A DNA stretch of 64,000 bases from Pseudomonas sp. GM21 (GTDB lineage Bacteria; Pseudomonadota; Gammaproteobacteria; Pseudomonadales; Pseudomonadaceae), in the NCBI RefSeq assembly GCF_000282215.1, contig NZ_AKJS01000005.1, forward strand, positions 1-64,000, given 5' to 3'. Both the position numbers and the translations under genes were made by a program. The notes under the pieces were generated by a model. It was given only the letters and a program-made list of their open reading frames with translations, had not been told where the DNA came from and ran no database searches. Positions 43,411 to 52,545 of the stretch are shown here, piece after piece (the stretch's first letter is position 1; each line of letters begins with the position of its first letter).

Positions 43411-44499
43411 ATGTCGGCCACCAAGAAGCCTGTAAATACCCCATTGCACTTACTCCAACAACTGTCGGGCAGCCTGCTCGAGCATTTGGAAAACGCTTGT
43501 TCCCAAGCCTTGGCTGATGCTGAAAAACTGCTCGCCAAACTGGAAAAGCAGCGCGGAAAAGCGCAGGAAAAATTGCACAAGTCCCGTACCAAATTGCAGG
43601 ACGCTGCGGCGGCCGGTAAGGCCAAGGCACAAGCCAAAGCCAAGGGCGCGGTGAGTGAGCTTGAGGAATTGCTCGATGCCCTCAAGGATCGTCAATCGGA
43701 AACCCGCGGCTACATTCTGCAACTCAAGCGCGATGCTCAAGAAAGCCTGAAACTGGCCCAGGGCGTCGGTCGTGTGCAAGAGGCTGTCAGCAAGGCATTG
43801 TCCCTGCGTGCGGCCAAACCTGCTGCGGCACCTGCCAATAAAGCCGCTGCCAAGCCCGCTGCTGCAAAAGCACCGGCTAAACCTGCTGCCAAGGCTGCGG
43901 TGAAACCTGCTGCTAAAACAGCTGCTGCGAAACCTGCCGCCAAGCCAGCCGCTGCGAGAACTGCTGCGGCCAAACCGGCTGCAAAATCGCCCGCTGCCAA
44001 ACCCGCAGTAGCAAGAACCGCAGCAGCCAAACCCGCTGCAAAACCTGCCGCTAAAACAGCCGCTGCGAAACCTGCTGCCAAGCCGGCCGCTGCGAAAACC
44101 GCCGCTGCTAAACCGGCTGTAAAAGCTGCAGCCAAGCCAGCTGCTAAACCGGCTGTAAAACCTGCAGCCAAACCTGCCGCTAAACCGGCTGTCAGAACTG
44201 CTGCCGCGAAACCCGCAGCTGCCGCCAAGCCAGCCACTGCCGCCAAACCAGCCGCAGCGAAACCAGCCGCTAAGCCAGCTGCTGCAAAACCGGCTGCAAA
44301 ACCGGCTGCAAAACCAGCAGCCAAGCCTGCTGCTGCAAAACCTGCCGTTGCCAAACCGGCCGCCGCGCCAGTTGCCAAGACAGCCAACCCGGCTCCGGTA
44401 GCGACGTCTGCTCTAGCAGCTGCCACTTCGACAGCCACGCCAGCGCCAACGCCGGCCGCCGCATCAATCGCAGCAACCACCCCGACCAGCGCTTCCTAA
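43411..44499 (+). CDS. algP: AlgP histone H1-like protein with KPAAK repeats
   Basis: A 362-residue protein. The first 130 residues are an acidic/basic helical domain; from about 135 to the end the sequence is near-continuous repeats built on AAKPAAKPA with Lys-Pro-Ala-Ala spacing, as in histone H1 tails. It binds DNA and influences alginate transcription in P. aeruginosa. The repeat tract (about 43800-44400) is liable to length change by slippage. It overlaps the convergent TIGR02444 gene by 4 bp. Confidence 0.93.
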   Translation: MSATKKPVNTPLHLLQQLSGSLLEHLENACSQALADAEKLLAKLEKQRGKAQEKLHKSRTKLQDAAAAGKAKAQAKAKGAVSELEELLDALKDRQSETRGYILQLKRDAQESLKLAQGVGRVQEAVSKALSLRAAKPAAAPANKAAAKPAAAKAPAKPAAKAAVKPAAKTAAAKPAAKPAAARTAAAKPAAKSPAAKPAVARTAAAKPAAKPAAKTAAAKPAAKPAAAKTAAAKPAVKAAAKPAAKPAVKPAAKPAAKPAVRTAAAKPAAAAKPATAAKPAAAKPAAKPAAAKPAAKPAAKPAAKPAAAKPAVAKPAAAPVAKTANPAPVATSALAAATSTATPAPTPAAASIAATTPTSAS

Positions 44500-44960
44500 G
44501 TGCCGGTTACCGCGACGCGCAGCTGATGCAGCGCGTCGCGGTCCAGGTTGGCGGCGCCGGCCGCCACACCTTCCAGCCAGGCCGTTAGATCGGTCGCCTC
44601 ACCCTGCGGCCAGTTTTGTGCCGATCGCTCCAGTCGCAACAGCAGATGCCGCTCGGCTTCCAGCTCCAGGGCCTTCACTTGTTCGCGCAACTTTTTCAGT
44701 TCTGCATCCTCAGTCGCGCAGTCTTTCCATTGCATACGCAATGCGCGCAGCGGTTGCACGACATCCGCATCCCAAGGTTGTGCCACGACGCGCAGCCGCT
44801 GTAATCGTTGTTCATTGCAGGTGACGCCACGTTGTCCCAGCCACGATCCACAGAGCAGCAAACACACATTGACGCCTGCCGACTGCAATTGCAGGCAAGC
44901 GCGTTCAACGCCAGGACGGGCGTAAGTCGTCAGGGAAAAGCTCCACAGGTCAGAGGACAT
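44496..44960 (-). CDS. TIGR02444-family protein
   Basis: A 154-residue protein matching the TIGR02444 group (LWSFSLTTYARPGVERACLQLQ at the N-terminus, then a helix with CxxC-free leucine-rich coiled coil). Function unknown. It lies between algP (convergent, 4-bp overlap) and the ABC-F gene (divergent). Confidence 0.85.
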   Translation of the reverse strand: MSSDLWSFSLTTYARPGVERACLQLQSAGVNVCLLLCGSWLGQRGVTCNEQRLQRLRVVAQPWDADVVQPLRALRMQWKDCATEDAELKKLREQVKALELEAERHLLLRLERSAQNWPQGEATDLTAWLEGVAAGAANLDRDALHQLRVAVTGT

Positions 44961-45010
44961 AGTGCTACTCGCGCCAGTTGCGAGCGAAGCTGGTAGACTC
45001 CGCCGCCATT

Positions 45011-46921
45011 ATGATTCGACTTCAGAACCTGACTTTACAGCGTGGCCCGCAACGTCTGCTAGAAGACGCCGAGCTGACCCTGCACGCCGGCCATAAAGCC
45101 GGCCTCATCGGTGCCAACGGCGCCGGCAAATCGAGCCTGTTCGCCTTGATCCGGGGCGAACTGCACCCGGACTCGGGTGACTGCTTCCTGCCGGCCGACT
45201 GGCGCATCGCCCACATGCGTCAGGAAATCGAGACGCTCGAACGCCTGGCGGTCGACTACGTGCTCGATGGCGACCTTCGCCTGCGTGAGGTGCAACGCGA
45301 CCTCGCCGCAGCCGAAGCGGCGCATGACGGTGCCGCTCAGGCCCGCCTGCACTCGGAACTCGACAGTGCCGACGGTTACACCGCCGACGCGCGGGCCCGC
45401 AAGCTGCTGGCCGGCCTTGGATTCACCAACGAGCAGATGGATCGCCCGGTAGGAGACTTCTCTGGTGGCTGGCGGATGCGTCTGAACCTGGCGCAGGCAT
45501 TGATGTGCCCCTCGGACCTGTTGCTGCTCGATGAACCCACCAACCACTTGGACCTCGACGCCATCATCTGGCTTGAAGAGTGGCTCAAAAGTTACCCCGG
45601 CACGTTGTTGCTGATTTCCCACGACCGGGACTTCCTCGATGCCGTGGTCGATCACGTGGCTCACGTCGATCAACGCAAGATCACGCTGTATCGCGGCGGC
45701 TATAGCGCTTTCGAACGCGCCCGCGCCGAACGTCTGGCCCAGCAACAGCAGGCGTACGAGAAGCAGCAGGCGCAACGTGCGCATATGGAAAGCTATATTG
45801 CCCGATTCAAGGCCCAGGCCACCAAGGCCCGTCAGGCCCAGAGCCGGATCAAGGCGCTGGAGCGGATGGAAGAGCTGTCTGCCGCCCACGTCGATTCGCC
45901 GTTCGATTTCGTTTTCCGTGAATCGCAGAAAATCTCCAGCCCGCTGATCGACCTGTCCGATGCCCGTTTGGGTTACGGCGACAAAGCCGTGCTGGAGAAG
46001 GTCAAGCTTCAACTGACCCCTGGTGCGCGCATTGGTTTGCTCGGCCCGAACGGCGCCGGTAAATCGACCCTGATCAAAAACCTCGCCGGTGAGCTTGAGC
46101 CATTGGCGGGTCGCCTGACCCGTGGTGAGAACACCGTCGTCGGTTACTTCGCCCAGCATCAACTGGACTCTCTCGATGCCAAGGCCAGCCCGTTGCTGCA
46201 CTTGCAGCGTCTGGCCCCGACCGAGCGTGAGCAGACCCTGCGCGACTTCCTCGGTGGTTTTGACTTCCGTGGTGCGCGCATTGATGAGCCAGTGCTGAAT
46301 TTCTCCGGTGGCGAAAAGGCCCGTCTGGCCCTGGCGTTGATCGCTTGGGATCGGCCGAACCTGCTGCTGCTCGACGAACCGACCAACCACCTGGACCTGG
46401 AAATGCGTCTGGCGCTGACCATGGCGCTTCAGGAGTTCAGTGGTGCAGTTCTGGTGGTTTCCCACGATCGTCATTTGCTCAAAAGCACCACGGACAATTT
46501 CTATCTGGTGGCGGACGGCAAGGTCGAGGAATTTGACGGTGACCTGGAAGACTACGCCCGTTGGCTGGTCGATTATCGTCAGCGCAACGCACCCGTCAGC
46601 AACACCCCGGTCAATCCGGACAAGACCGACAAGAAAGCCCAGCGCCAGGCCGCTGCTGCGCTGCGTCAGCAACTGGCGCCGCACAAACGTGAGGCTGACA
46701 AGCTGGAAGCCGAACTGGGCAAGCTGCACGAGAAGCTGGCGAAGATCGATGCCAGCCTTGGCGACAGTGATATCTACGAACCGGCGCGCAAGAACGACTT
46801 GCGCGATCTGCTGGCCGAACAGGCCAGGCTGAAGGTGCGCGAAGCCGAACTGGAAGAAGCCTGGATGGAAGCGCTGGAACAGCTGGAAAGCATGCAGGCG
46901 GAGCTGGAGGCGCTGTCTTGA
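45011..46921 (+). CDS. ABC-F family ATPase (YheS-like)
   Basis: A 636-residue protein with two ABC ATPase domains: Walker A GANGAGKS (34-41) with signature FSGGW, and Walker A GPNGAGKS (about 346-353) with signature FSGGEKA. A linker and a C-terminal coiled coil (about 550-625) follow. ABC-F proteins act on the ribosomal E site rather than as transporters. The ATG at 45011 fits the family N-terminus. It overlaps the next gene (TGATG). Confidence 0.9.
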   Translation: MIRLQNLTLQRGPQRLLEDAELTLHAGHKAGLIGANGAGKSSLFALIRGELHPDSGDCFLPADWRIAHMRQEIETLERLAVDYVLDGDLRLREVQRDLAAAEAAHDGAAQARLHSELDSADGYTADARARKLLAGLGFTNEQMDRPVGDFSGGWRMRLNLAQALMCPSDLLLLDEPTNHLDLDAIIWLEEWLKSYPGTLLLISHDRDFLDAVVDHVAHVDQRKITLYRGGYSAFERARAERLAQQQQAYEKQQAQRAHMESYIARFKAQATKARQAQSRIKALERMEELSAAHVDSPFDFVFRESQKISSPLIDLSDARLGYGDKAVLEKVKLQLTPGARIGLLGPNGAGKSTLIKNLAGELEPLAGRLTRGENTVVGYFAQHQLDSLDAKASPLLHLQRLAPTEREQTLRDFLGGFDFRGARIDEPVLNFSGGEKARLALALIAWDRPNLLLLDEPTNHLDLEMRLALTMALQEFSGAVLVVSHDRHLLKSTTDNFYLVADGKVEEFDGDLEDYARWLVDYRQRNAPVSNTPVNPDKTDKKAQRQAAAALRQQLAPHKREADKLEAELGKLHEKLAKIDASLGDSDIYEPARKNDLRDLLAEQARLKVREAELEEAWMEALEQLESMQAELEALS

Positions 46922-47502
46922 TGGAGGCGTTCAAGCTGCCGTTGCCGGCGGTGTGGATCGATCCCCTCTGGCTCGTCTTACAGATCCTGCTGATTCTGCT
47001 GGCCGGTTATTTAGCCCAGCGCTTTGTTGCCAAGGGCCTGAACCGGCTGGGCGAGCGTTATCCGTTTCCGCCGCAGTTGCTGATGCCGCTGCGAGGTGGA
47101 CTGCGCTGGCTGATCATGGGCAGTGCGTTGATTTTCGTGCTGGAGCGCCTCGGGGTGTCGGCCACGGTGCTCTGGACCGCGCTGTCTGGCTTCGTCGCGG
47201 TGGCGGCGGTCGCGTTCTTCGCTATGTGGAGCGTGCTCTCCAACCTGCTGTGCGCGATCCTGATTTTCACAGTCGGCCCGTTTCGCCTCGGCGACGTGGT
47301 CGAGTTGGTGGACACCACCGACAAGCCCGGCGTCAAAGGTCGGGTGGTGGCGATCAATCTGCTTTACACCACGTTGATCGAAGCGGAAGAACTCGGCACC
47401 GGCAGTGCCATGGTTCAGGTGCCTAACAGCCTGTTCTTCCAGCGCTCGGTTCGCCGCTGGCGCGGGACGGATGTTTTCCCTTCCAACGGGTTTGGAAAGT
47501 AG
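46921..47502 (+). CDS. Small MscS-family mechanosensitive channel
   Basis: A 193-residue protein: three helices (about 16-38, 60-82, 88-118) with the pore-lining Ala/Gly helix FVAVAAVAFFAMWSV, then the MscS beta domain (GDVVELVDTTDKPGVKGRVVAINLLYTT). It lacks the C-terminal alpha/beta vestibule of MscS (286 residues in E. coli), so it is a minimal member. The start overlaps the ABC-F stop (ATGA). Confidence 0.85.
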   Translation: MEAFKLPLPAVWIDPLWLVLQILLILLAGYLAQRFVAKGLNRLGERYPFPPQLLMPLRGGLRWLIMGSALIFVLERLGVSATVLWTALSGFVAVAAVAFFAMWSVLSNLLCAILIFTVGPFRLGDVVELVDTTDKPGVKGRVVAINLLYTTLIEAEELGTGSAMVQVPNSLFFQRSVRRWRGTDVFPSNGFGK

Positions 47503-47641
47503 GCCTTCTGCTGCCCGACGATGGCGGTCTAAGGCTGTAAACGCTGGTCGGCAGCCGCAACATCCGGCAAAAAATTGGTAGTCACCAACCCAAACCCGCA
47601 TTAGCTTAGGCGTCTGTCACGAGTCTGAGTCGAGGTGTGCA

Positions 47642-48274
47642 ATGGAGCTTCAAACATGGCTGGCGTTTTTTGCCGCCTGCTGGGTGATCAGTCTTTCTCC
47701 CGGTGCTGGCGCCATTGCGTCGATGTCCAGCGGTTTGCAGTACGGTTTCTGGCGCGGTTACTGGAATGCCCTGGGCCTGCAATTGGGCCTGGCGGTGCAA
47801 ATCGCGATTGTCGGCGCCGGTGTGGGCGCGATCCTCACGGCTTCAGCCTCCGCCTTCTATGCGATCAAATGGTTTGGCGTGGCGTATCTGGTGTACCTGG
47901 CCATCAAGCAATGGCGCGCGTTGCCCAGCGACATGAGCGATGACGCGGCAGTGCGTCAGATTGGCAAACCGATGGCGTTGGTGTTCCGGGGTTTTCTGGT
48001 CAACATCAGCAACCCCAAGGCGCTGGTGTTCATGCTCGCGGTGTTGCCGCAGTTTATTGACCCGCATGCACCGTTGCTGGCCCAGTACCTGATCATCGGC
48101 GTGACCATGATCTGTGTCGACTTGATCGTCATGGCCGGTTACACCGGGCTGGCCTCAAAGGTGCTGCGCCTGTTGCGCACACCCGCGCAGCAAAAACGCA
48201 TGAACCGCACCTTTGCCGGGCTGTTCATCGGCGCGGCGGCGTTCATGGCGACGTTGCGCAAAGCCGCCGTTTAA
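47642..48274 (+). CDS. LysE/RhtB family amino-acid exporter
   Basis: A 210-residue inner-membrane protein with five or six helices and the family motif SLSPGAGAIASMSSGLQYGF (about 18-37) and NISNPKALVFMLAVLPQFI (about 122-140). It probably exports an amino acid such as homoserine, threonine or lysine; the substrate cannot be read from sequence. It has its own promoter region and a terminator downstream. Confidence 0.9.
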   Translation: MELQTWLAFFAACWVISLSPGAGAIASMSSGLQYGFWRGYWNALGLQLGLAVQIAIVGAGVGAILTASASAFYAIKWFGVAYLVYLAIKQWRALPSDMSDDAAVRQIGKPMALVFRGFLVNISNPKALVFMLAVLPQFIDPHAPLLAQYLIIGVTMICVDLIVMAGYTGLASKVLRLLRTPAQQKRMNRTFAGLFIGAAAFMATLRKAAV

Positions 48275-48287
48275 AAGCACCCAGGTA

Positions 48288-48319
48288 TAAAAAAGGCGAC
48301 CCTTGAGGTCGCCTTTTTC
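48288..48319 (+). terminator. Terminator after the LysE-type gene
   Basis: GGCGACC-CTTGA-GGTCGCC followed by five T residues. Confidence 0.9.
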
Positions 48320-48424
48320 ATGTCCGGACAAGCACAGATACCCCGGCGCGCGCGAACAAAGCTTGAGTGAAAGTCATTGGGAGGGAACAATGTGTTACTT
48401 CGTATTACCAATTGAGATTCATTC

Positions 48425-50323
48425 ATGACTGCCCCGTCCCGTTTTCTGGCCTGGCTGGTACTTCCGTTGTTTGCCTTATGCAGTTCCAATCTGCTGGCCG
48501 ACACCGTGGAAGGCGCGCCGCAAGCGCTGCATTTGCTCGATTACATCAGCGCGGATTACCCGCAAACCGTGCAAGCGGGCAAGGTGATCGATGAGTCCGA
48601 ATACCGCGGGCAGCTGGAATCCATCAAAACCTTGCAAGGCCTGATCGGTGCGATGCCGGCCAAGCCGGAGAAAACCGGGCTGGAGCAGGGCGTCAGCTCG
48701 CTGGCCAGTGCTATCGCGGCCCGTCAGGACGGTGCGGACGTGGCTCGCCAGGCCCGGCAACTCGGTGCGAAGCTGGCCGTAACTTATGAAATCAGTCAGG
48801 CGCCGATCATTACCCCGGATCCGACTCGGGGTGCGCCGTTGTATGCCCAGCATTGTTCAGTGTGCCACGGTGATGCGGGGGCTGGTGACGGCCCGGCGGG
48901 GGTGGGTCTGACGCCGCCACCGTCCAATCTGCGTGATGCGACACGCCTGGATCATCTGAGCCTCTACGCGCTCTACAGCACCTTGGGCCAGGGTATCGAA
49001 GGCACCGACATGCCGGCCTTCGCTGATCAGCTTGACGATCGTCAGCGCTGGGACCTGGCGACCTACATCGCCAGTTTCAGCGCTGATCCAGCCGCTGCAA
49101 AATCCGCCACGACCTACAACATTGCCGACCTCGGGCGTCAGACACCGGCGGAAGTGCTGACTGCTGATGGCCCACAAGCCGCCGCCACGTTCCGTGCGCA
49201 GCGGGCGCAACCGCCGCAGGTCAAGCGTGGCCCGGCGCAATTGCTCGATTACACCGCCGCTACCCTGGACAAGAGCATCGCCGCCTACCGTGCCGGCGAT
49301 CACGATCAGGCCTATGACCTGTCTGTCGCCGCGTATCTGGAAGGCTTCGAACTGGTCGAAAGCTCCCTCGACAATGTCGATGCCAACGTGCGCAAAGACA
49401 CTGAAAAATCGTTGATGGCCTACCGTCAATCATTGCAGGACGGTTTGCCGGTGGCCCAGGTCCAGCAGCGTCTAGACACGGCCAAGGCCAAGTTGAAGGA
49501 ATCCGCAGGCCTGTTGGGCAGCGATGGCCTGAGCTGGTCCCTGAGCTTCATCTCCGGTTTGCTGATTTTGCTGCGTGAAGGTCTGGAAGCCATTTTGGTG
49601 CTGGCGGCGATCCTGGCCTTCCTGCGCAACACCGGCCAACAGTCGGCTGTTCGCAGCGTCAACGTCGGTTGGGGCCTGGCGCTGGTGGCCGGTCTGGCGA
49701 CCTGGGCGCTGGCGGCATACGTGATCGATGTCAGTGGCTCGCAGCGTGAGTTGCTGGAAGGCGCGACGGCGCTGTTTGCCTCCGTCATGGTGCTCTGGCT
49801 GGGGGTATGGATGCACGACCGTCGCCATGCGGCGGCGTGGCAGGATTACATCAAAAGCAGCCTGGTGGGCGGCGGCGGGCGTTTCGGCTTTGCGATCCTG
49901 GCGTTCTTCTCGGTGTACCGCGAGCTGTTCGAAGTGATTCTGTTCTACGAAACCCTGTGGTTGCAGGCCGGGCCTGCGGGGCACAACGCCGTGTTGGCCG
50001 GCGGCGCCACGGCGCTGGTGATGTTGGTGGGCCTGGCGTGGGTCATCCTGCGCGGTTCGGCGAAATTGCCGCTGTCGTTGTTCTTCAGCATCAACGCCGG
50101 TCTGCTGTGCGCGCTGTCGGTGGTGTTCGCCGGGCATGGTGTGAAAGCGTTGCAAGAAGCCGGGATCTTCGGCACCCGACCGGTGCCGTTCTTCGAATTT
50201 GACTGGCTGGGCATTCATGCCGATGCGTATTCGCTGAGTGCTCAGGCGGTGGCGATCATTGCGATTGTTGTGCTGTATGGCCGTAGTTGGCTGGCCGAGA
50301 AGCAGCGGGTGCAGGTTTCTTAA
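48425..50323 (+). CDS. Cytochrome c-FTR1 iron permease fusion
   Basis: A 632-residue protein. A signal peptide (about 1-26), a periplasmic cytochrome c domain (heme motif C144-x-x-C147-H148), a helical region, then an FTR1-type permease with seven helices. The two iron-path motifs are REGLE (384-388) and RELFE (499-503). Fe(II) is probably oxidised then carried inward; the heme domain would remove the electron. No distinct SD or convincing Fur box lies before the ATG. It stands alone with no EfeB or EfeO gene next to it. Confidence 0.9.
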   Translation: MTAPSRFLAWLVLPLFALCSSNLLADTVEGAPQALHLLDYISADYPQTVQAGKVIDESEYRGQLESIKTLQGLIGAMPAKPEKTGLEQGVSSLASAIAARQDGADVARQARQLGAKLAVTYEISQAPIITPDPTRGAPLYAQHCSVCHGDAGAGDGPAGVGLTPPPSNLRDATRLDHLSLYALYSTLGQGIEGTDMPAFADQLDDRQRWDLATYIASFSADPAAAKSATTYNIADLGRQTPAEVLTADGPQAAATFRAQRAQPPQVKRGPAQLLDYTAATLDKSIAAYRAGDHDQAYDLSVAAYLEGFELVESSLDNVDANVRKDTEKSLMAYRQSLQDGLPVAQVQQRLDTAKAKLKESAGLLGSDGLSWSLSFISGLLILLREGLEAILVLAAILAFLRNTGQQSAVRSVNVGWGLALVAGLATWALAAYVIDVSGSQRELLEGATALFASVMVLWLGVWMHDRRHAAAWQDYIKSSLVGGGGRFGFAILAFFSVYRELFEVILFYETLWLQAGPAGHNAVLAGGATALVMLVGLAWVILRGSAKLPLSLFFSINAGLLCALSVVFAGHGVKALQEAGIFGTRPVPFFEFDWLGIHADAYSLSAQAVAIIAIVVLYGRSWLAEKQRVQVS

Positions 50324-50343
50324 ACAGCATTCGCTGCGCTCAC

Positions 50344-50408
50344 AATCGCGAGCAGGCTCGCTCCCACAGGATGGCGTATAACCTGTGGGGGCGAGCCTGC
50401 TCACGATT
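50344..50408. repeat. REP pair after the FTR1 gene
   Basis: AATCGCGAGCAGGCTCGCTC at 50344 with the near-perfect inverse unit ending at 50408, between the FTR1 gene and yaiI. Confidence 0.8.
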
Positions 50409-50427
50409 TTTTTTGGAAGAGGAAAAC

Positions 50428-50886
50428 ATGATGCGAGTCTGGATCGACGCCGACGCCTGCCCTCGAGCGGCCAAGGATCTGGTGGTAAAGTTCGCCCTCA
50501 AGCGTCAGTACGAAGTGGTGCTGGTGGCGGGGCAGCCGCAGATCAAGCCGGGGCTGGCACTGGTGAAGTTGATCGTCGTGCCGAGCGGCCCGGACGCCGC
50601 CGATGATTATCTGGTGGAACACGCGGTGCCGGGTGAACTGGTGATTTGTAGCGACGTGCCGCTGGCGGACCGCCTGGTGAAGAAGGGCGTGGCTGCGCTG
50701 GACCCGCGAGGCAAGGAATTCGATGCGCAGAACATGGGCGACCGGCTCGCAGTGCGAAATCTGTTCACTGACCTGCGGGAACAGGGGCAGATGGGTGGTG
50801 GGCCGGCACCGTTTGGCGAACGAGAGAAGCAGGCGTTTGCCAATGCGCTGGACCGGATACTTACCCGGCTGACCCGCAAACCCTGA
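50428..50886 (+). CDS. YaiI/YqxD (DUF188) family protein
   Basis: A 152-residue protein with the DUF188 hallmark WIDADACPRAAKD at the start (about 4-16) and DPRGKEFDAQNMGDRLAVRNL (about 92-112), a PIN-like fold suggesting nuclease activity. Function unknown. ATG at 50428 is preceded by AGAGGA; the ATG three bases later is possible. Confidence 0.88.
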   Translation: MMRVWIDADACPRAAKDLVVKFALKRQYEVVLVAGQPQIKPGLALVKLIVVPSGPDAADDYLVEHAVPGELVICSDVPLADRLVKKGVAALDPRGKEFDAQNMGDRLAVRNLFTDLREQGQMGGGPAPFGEREKQAFANALDRILTRLTRKP

Positions 50887-50914
50887 GCCTTGCGCTCCCA
50901 CATTTTGAACCGGG

Positions 50915-51583
50915 TCAGGCGTCGTTTTCGTGGGTTAACTCAAGAACGCGGTCGACCATTTTGTTGATGCCGGACGCTGCTTCGCTGATGCTCTGCGCCA
51001 ACATGTACGCCGGTGTACTCACCAGTTTGCGCGCCCGGTCTTCGACGATTTCGGTCACGGCGCAATCGGTGTGGGTCGCGCCCATTTTGTTCATGGCTGC
51101 GGCGGTCTCGGCGTCGTTGCCGATGGTGCAGTTCACCCCCGGGCCATAAATCTTCGCCGCCAGTGCCGGCGAGATGCACATCAAGCCGACTGGCTTGCCT
51201 GCTTCGGCGAAGGCTTCGGTCAATGCCAGGACATCGGGTTGCACGGTGCAACCGGCGCCTTCGATGGCGAAGTTCGACAGATTTTTGGCCGAGCCAAATC
51301 CACCGGGAACGATCAACGCATCAAATTCGTCGACATCGGCCTCGCGAATATCCTTGATGTTGCCCCGGGCGATCCGCGCCGATTCCACCAAGACATTGCG
51401 CGACTCGGGCATTTCCTCACCAGTCAGGTGATTGATCACATGCAATTGCGCGATGTTCGGGGCAAAGCACTGTACCTGAGCGCCACGCTGGTCCAGCCTC
51501 AGCAGGGTAATCACGCTTTCGTGGATCTCGGCGCCGTCGTACACGCCGCAGCCGGAAAGGATCACTGCAATTTTTTTGCTCAT
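50915..51583 (-). CDS. elbB: DJ-1/PfpI-family glyoxalase ElbB
   Basis: A 222-residue DJ-1/PfpI-like protein. The nucleophile elbow is GLMCIS (about 133-138) and the glutamate/asparagine partner lies near IVPGGFGSAKNLSN. ElbB is linked to isoprenoid biosynthesis in E. coli and has low glyoxalase activity. It is divergent from the broken desaturase gene. Confidence 0.92.
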   Translation of the reverse strand: MSKKIAVILSGCGVYDGAEIHESVITLLRLDQRGAQVQCFAPNIAQLHVINHLTGEEMPESRNVLVESARIARGNIKDIREADVDEFDALIVPGGFGSAKNLSNFAIEGAGCTVQPDVLALTEAFAEAGKPVGLMCISPALAAKIYGPGVNCTIGNDAETAAAMNKMGATHTDCAVTEIVEDRARKLVSTPAYMLAQSISEAASGINKMVDRVLELTHENDA

Positions 51584-51698
51584 GGGTTGTTCTCCAGATT
51601 CATGGCGTTAAATGTCCACTAATTTGACGCTCGTTGCCATAGGGTTAATACGCGGTTACACCTAGCCTCTGTCCTCAAGATTCCGATCAGGGCGCGTC

Positions 51699-52545
51699 AT
51701 GGACCTCATTATTTTCTACCTGCCGATGGCTGTGCTCGGCGTGCCGCTGCTGGTGTTCGTTAGTGTGGCTGCGCTGAATCTGCTGTATCAGTTCTGGGTG
51801 CATACCCGACACATCCCCAAACTCGGCTGGTTCGAAGGGTTCTTCGTGACGCCTTCCAATCATCGTGCCCACCATGCGCAGAACGCTCTCTACATGGATC
51901 GCAACTACGGTGGGGTGTTCATTATTTGGGACCGTCTATTTGGCTCGTTTCAGGAAGAAGACGACAATGAACCGGTGATTTTTGGCGTGACCACGCCGTT
52001 GGCGAGCTGGAATCCGTTGTGGGCCAACGTGCAGTTCTATGTGCAGTTGTGGGAAGACGCGCGGCGTGCCGAGAGCAAATGGGACAAGCTGCGGATCTGG
52101 TTCATGCGCACCGGTTGGCGACCGGCGGATGTGGCAGCCAGATACCCGACGAGCAAAGCCTGACTTGAGTCTTTTCCGTAAATTCGAGGTGCCGCTGGAC
52201 AGCCGTCAACAACTGTATGTGGTGCTGCAGTTTTGCGCCTACATCGCGCTGGGTAGCTATTTGATGAATCTGGAGCGCAGCCTGCCAACCGCCGCGTTGG
52301 TGCTCGGTTGGATTGTGGTGGCGCTGGGGCTGTTTACGTTGGGCGTGGCCCTGGAGAGTCGTTCTTGGGCGTTGAAGCTAGAGCTGCTGCGGCTGGCATC
52401 GAATGTGCCGCTGGTGTGGCTGGCGCCGGTGGTCGGGCTGTGGCCGGCCAGCGCGCTGGGCTGGATCGGCCTGCTCAGTTACAGCCTGTTCAGCGTTATC
52501 GGTCTCTACTGTTGCAGAAACCGCTTCACTCGCCTGGCGTCTTAG
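51699..52545 (+). pseudogene. Broken sterol desaturase / fatty acid hydroxylase gene
   Basis: Two pieces in different frames. The first (51699-52163) starts MDLIIFYLPMAVLG and includes one histidine cluster (WVHTRHIP, NHRAHHAQN); intact homologues have about 160 extra residues after the first few codons, holding the other His clusters, so an internal deletion seems likely. The second (52164-52545) continues PDLSLFRKFEV to CRNRFTRLAS in another frame; a one-base change at about 52155-52163 separates them. Without the first His boxes the di-iron site cannot form. It overlaps dedA by 20 bp, convergent. Confidence 0.72.

Noticed and set aside
43737..44480. Long minus-strand Ala-rich frame opposite algP
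   Set aside because: It is the antisense image of the KPAA repeats; composition is an artefact of the GC-rich tandem repeat.
48405..48424. Fur box before the FTR1 gene
   Set aside because: ATTGAGATTCATTC matches the Fur consensus poorly in all registers.
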